Assembly (NCBI RefSeq): GCF_025244845.1
Contig: NZ_CP104264.1
Span: forward strand, 248,001-312,000
DNA: 64,000 nt
Direction: 5' to 3'
Origin: Arthrobacter sp. zg-Y1171
Lineage (GTDB): Bacteria; Actinomycetota; Actinomycetes; Actinomycetales; Micrococcaceae
The notes below the pieces were generated by a model. The model searched no databases. It saw only the letters and a list, made by a program, of their open reading frames with translations, and had not been told where the DNA came from. Positions within the stretch are counted from its first letter, which is position 1. Each line of letters opens with the position of its first letter. Of the stretch, positions 61,770 through 64,000 are shown piece by piece. Position numbers and translations under genes: made by a program.

Positions 61770-62654
61770 ATGCCCGAGATGCCTGAAGTGCAGGGACTGG
61801 TTGATTACCTGCGGTCAAAGCTGCTCCCGCCCGATGCCCCCGCACTGGTGATCGCCGACGTCGAAGTGCTGTCTTTCCCCGTGCTGAAAACCGCGGCGGT
61901 GCCGCTGGAGGAGCTCTATGCCGGTCCGGTGACCGACGTCGAACGCCGGGGGAAGTTCCTGGTGGTCACCGCCGGGGGAGTGCATTTGGTGATGCATCTG
62001 GCCAAGGCGGGCTGGCTGCGCTGGTCCGATGCGTTGAAGCCGGGCCGGCTGCGGCCGGGCCGGGGAGCGATGGCGCTGCGGGTGCGGTTCGCAACGGAGG
62101 ACGGCTCGGCGCAACCGGGCTTTGACCTCACGGAAGCGGGCACCCGGAAGTCGCTGGCGGTGTACGTTGTACGGGACCTCGCCGACGTCCCCGGGATTGC
62201 CCGGCTGGGGCCGGAAGCGCTCGACGTCGACCCGGCGGCTTTCGGGGAGCTGGTCGGCTCCCATCACGGCCAGATCAAGGGGCTGCTGCGGGACCAATCA
62301 GCCATCGCGGGGATAGGCAATGCCTACAGCGACGAGATCCTGCATGCAGCACATCTGTCTCCGTTTGCCATCGGCGCCAAGCTGGGACCGGCCGAGGTCC
62401 AACGGTTGTTCGAAGCCATGGGTGCCGTCCTGGAATCTGCAATCGAGAATGCGTCCGGGCGTCCCGCCGCGGAATTGAAGGACTCCAAGCGGCAGGCCAT
62501 GCGGGTGCATGCGCGGACCGGTGAGCCCTGCCCGGTGTGCGGGGACACCGTCCGGGAGGTGGCCTTCGCGGATTCCTCCCTGCAGTACTGCCCTACCTGC
62601 CAGACCGGAGGCAAGCTGCTGGCGGACCGGAGGATGTCCCGGCTGCTGAAGTAG
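61770..62654 (+). CDS. Fpg/Nei family DNA glycosylase
   Basis: A 294-aa base-excision enzyme. After Met removal it begins PEMPEVQ (Pro nucleophile, Glu). GKFLVV and HLAKAGWLRW follow; the H2TH region is IKGLLRDQSAIAGIGNAYSD and the zinc finger CPVCG...YCPTCQTGG. The typical Arg after the zinc finger Cys pair is not obvious (TGGKLLADRR), so substrate preference may differ from canonical MutM/Nei. Transcribed in the same direction 33 bases after the regulator stop, perhaps read through. Confidence 0.85.
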   Translation: MPEMPEVQGLVDYLRSKLLPPDAPALVIADVEVLSFPVLKTAAVPLEELYAGPVTDVERRGKFLVVTAGGVHLVMHLAKAGWLRWSDALKPGRLRPGRGAMALRVRFATEDGSAQPGFDLTEAGTRKSLAVYVVRDLADVPGIARLGPEALDVDPAAFGELVGSHHGQIKGLLRDQSAIAGIGNAYSDEILHAAHLSPFAIGAKLGPAEVQRLFEAMGAVLESAIENASGRPAAELKDSKRQAMRVHARTGEPCPVCGDTVREVAFADSSLQYCPTCQTGGKLLADRRMSRLLK

Positions 62655-62684
62655 CTGCGCGGCAGGGCTTCCGACCCAGAAAAA

Positions 62685-62716
62685 CAGCGGGCCCCGGATT
62701 TCTCCGGGGCCCGCTG
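62685..62716. terminator. Bidirectional terminator
   Basis: CAGCGGGCCCCGGA pairs perfectly over 14 bp with TCCGGGGCCCGCTG around TTTC. Preceded by AGAAAAA, it gives a good U tract for the minus-strand gene ending at 62748, and serves the glycosylase gene on the other strand. Confidence 0.85.
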
Positions 62717-62747
62717 CCTTATTGGTTGGCTAGGTCAGCATGATGTC

Positions 62748-64000
62748 CTAGCCGCGACCGCCGCCGTTGCCGTGGCCGCCGCCGTTGCCGCCGCCGTGGC
62801 CGTTGCCGCCCTTGCACTTCTGGGCTTCAAAGTGAGCCTTGTAGGTGGCCTTTTCGACCTTGCCCTTACCCGTGGAGGTGAGGGTTACGGTGACGTCGCC
62901 TGCCTTGATGGAGGACTGGCGGGTCTTGATGACCACCGACTTGCTCTTGCCCGGATCCAGCTTGTTCACCGTAGCGGTGCCGTAGTTGGACTTCACCGTC
63001 ACATTGGCCTGCTTGGTCCCGGTGTTCTTGACCGTCACCGCAATCTCGGCACCCGAACCCGAGCACTTGCTGACCGCGCTGATCGGATTGACCGGCGTCG
63101 GCTTCACAGTGGGTTTGGGTGTCGCGGTCGGTTTCGGTGTCACCGTCGGCTTAGGCGTGGCCGTAGAGGTAGGTGTCGGCGTCGGTGTCGGAACCACCTT
63201 GGCCGGAACCTTGATCGGGACCACTTCCGCCTTGCCGCCGTCACCGTTGGTGCCGCTCAAGTCTCCGGTGGCGTTGTGCAGGTGCAGGAACAGCGCCTTG
63301 GCGTCGGTGTTGCCCGCACTGCGGGTGACATCCATCTTGCCGCCGTTGACGTCCGCAAACAGGCTGGCAGGCGTGGCGCCCGCGAAGGTCAATGCCGGGT
63401 TGGCCGCGTCGAACGGGATGTACTCGGTGGTGTCGACAGGAACGCTCTCGCCCTGTTCATCCACGCTGTACGGGTTCCAGGTGGTGACCCGGTACCGCAA
63501 CGGTGCCGATGCCGCGTTTACATCCAGGCCCAGGGCCGCTGCTGAAACCGGCAGGGTAACCGCATTGGTATCGAAGGTGTTGGTATCAGTGCCGCCCTGG
63601 ACACCGTTGGCACCGGTCTGGTCCACCATTACCGGAGCAGCGCCGGGGGTCAAACGGTAAGTCGCAGCCAGAACCAGGTCCACGTCGGCCGCGCGGGAGG
63701 TGAAGGTGACGAAGTCCGGGACCGAGTCACCATTGGTGTCGATCTCCACGTCAATCTCGAACGCACCGCCCAGCATGGGCCAGTTGGCCCAGGTGCTGAC
63801 GCCGAAGTTCACGACGGACGTCTGAAGATTGCCGCCGGCAGCCTTCAGCGTCGGAATCGTGGAAGATGCGCCCACGGCCTGCAGGTCCATCGCGTACATG
63901 GAATCCATCTTCACGGACTCCAGCCGCGGGCTCTGCGCGCCGAGGACCAAAGGCGAAACCAGGGACAGGTAGCGCGAGGCACCCGTGCCTTGGTTGAGTT
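62748..64000 (-). CDS. C-terminal part of a large secreted protein (probable S8-type peptidase), partial
   Basis: The frame is open to the right edge, so the N-terminus lies outside the window; at least 416 residues are seen. Order: TGASRYLSLVSP, beta-rich region with FEIDVEIDTNGDSVPDFVTF and DTNTFDTNAVTLPVSAAALG, a Pro/Thr/Lys linker built of PTPTP and PKPTxTP repeats, an Ig-like beta domain (ISAVSKCSGSGAEIAVTVKN and TATVNKLDPGKSKSVVIKTR), and a Gly/His/Asn-rich tail. The C-terminal modules of secreted actinobacterial subtilisins look like this, but no catalytic motif is inside the window. No sortase signal. Confidence 0.6.
   Translation of the reverse strand, partial: LNQGTGASRYLSLVSPLVLGAQSPRLESVKMDSMYAMDLQAVGASSTIPTLKAAGGNLQTSVVNFGVSTWANWPMLGGAFEIDVEIDTNGDSVPDFVTFTSRAADVDLVLAATYRLTPGAAPVMVDQTGANGVQGGTDTNTFDTNAVTLPVSAAALGLDVNAASAPLRYRVTTWNPYSVDEQGESVPVDTTEYIPFDAANPALTFAGATPASLFADVNGGKMDVTRSAGNTDAKALFLHLHNATGDLSGTNGDGGKAEVVPIKVPAKVVPTPTPTPTSTATPKPTVTPKPTATPKPTVKPTPVNPISAVSKCSGSGAEIAVTVKNTGTKQANVTVKSNYGTATVNKLDPGKSKSVVIKTRQSSIKAGDVTVTLTSTGKGKVEKATYKAHFEAQKCKGGNGHGGGNGGGHGNGGGRG

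Overview
The window looks like chromosomal DNA of a high-GC actinobacterium, most likely a Micrococcaceae member (Arthrobacter sensu lato). This is an inference from gene content: the MSMEG_4193 / DUF3090 / SCO1664 trio, mycothiol-type DinB/MDMPI families, AnsP-type asparagine permease, LytR C-terminal-domain protein, a RamB/ScfR-type regulator beside glyoxylate-shunt genes, frequent GTG starts and 4-nt gene overlaps. I see no rRNA, tRNA, CRISPR array, insertion sequence or integrase.

Layout. 1-4.3 kb: a lone GIY-YIG nuclease-like gene, a decayed DinB-family fragment, the histidine phosphatase-DUF3090-SCO1664 operon, and a deoxyribosyltransferase-like gene. 4.3-14.2 kb: APC permease, DUF3500 lipoprotein, fatty acid desaturase, GrpB-family protein, then a patchy accessory stretch in which one membrane-protein family occurs as two intact copies and one frameshifted relic around a DUF3060 lipoprotein and an FMO-SDR operon with a CRP-like site. 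14.4-24.5 kb: PhzF, a cNMP-binding flavoprotein, AnsP, a DinB2-type DNA polymerase IV, MurJ, a divergent aldo/keto reductase-HxlR pair, and an N5-(carboxyethyl)ornithine synthase. 24.6-34.9 kb: phosphoglycerol transferase, quinone reductase, small proteins, a Clp N-domain/HTH operon, two frameshifted genes (MDMPI and YCII families), and a divergent MFS-TetR pair with a clear operator. 34.9-43.7 kb: a dienoyl-CoA reductase-like flavoenzyme, formamidase with its FmdB partner, a BCCT transporter behind a long structured leader, a 2-oxoglutarate oxygenase, glutathione peroxidase and a HAD protein.

43.8-54.6 kb is the most interesting part. A membrane-bound Pls/PosA-type nonribosomal peptide synthetase (adenylation domain, carrier domain, three tandem C-terminal soluble domains between membrane segments) is translationally coupled to a dapA homologue. 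It is flanked by a Sfp-type phosphopantetheinyl transferase, two paralogous multi-pass acyltransferase-like proteins, and a secreted L,D-transpeptidase-like protein. The adenylation-domain pocket read by hand is DAESIGTVIK, close to the known lysine code. The locus is best read as a machine that makes a cationic isopeptide homopolymer (epsilon-poly-lysine or a relative) and perhaps modifies it or anchors it to the envelope.

54.6-64 kb: an M1 metallopeptidase with a terminator-like hairpin inside its reading frame, a FrnE/DsbA oxidoreductase, the glyoxylate shunt (aceA then aceB on the minus strand, separated by an attenuator-like hairpin) with its divergent ScfR/RamB regulator, an Fpg-type glycosylase, and the C-terminal part of a large secreted protein that runs off the right edge.
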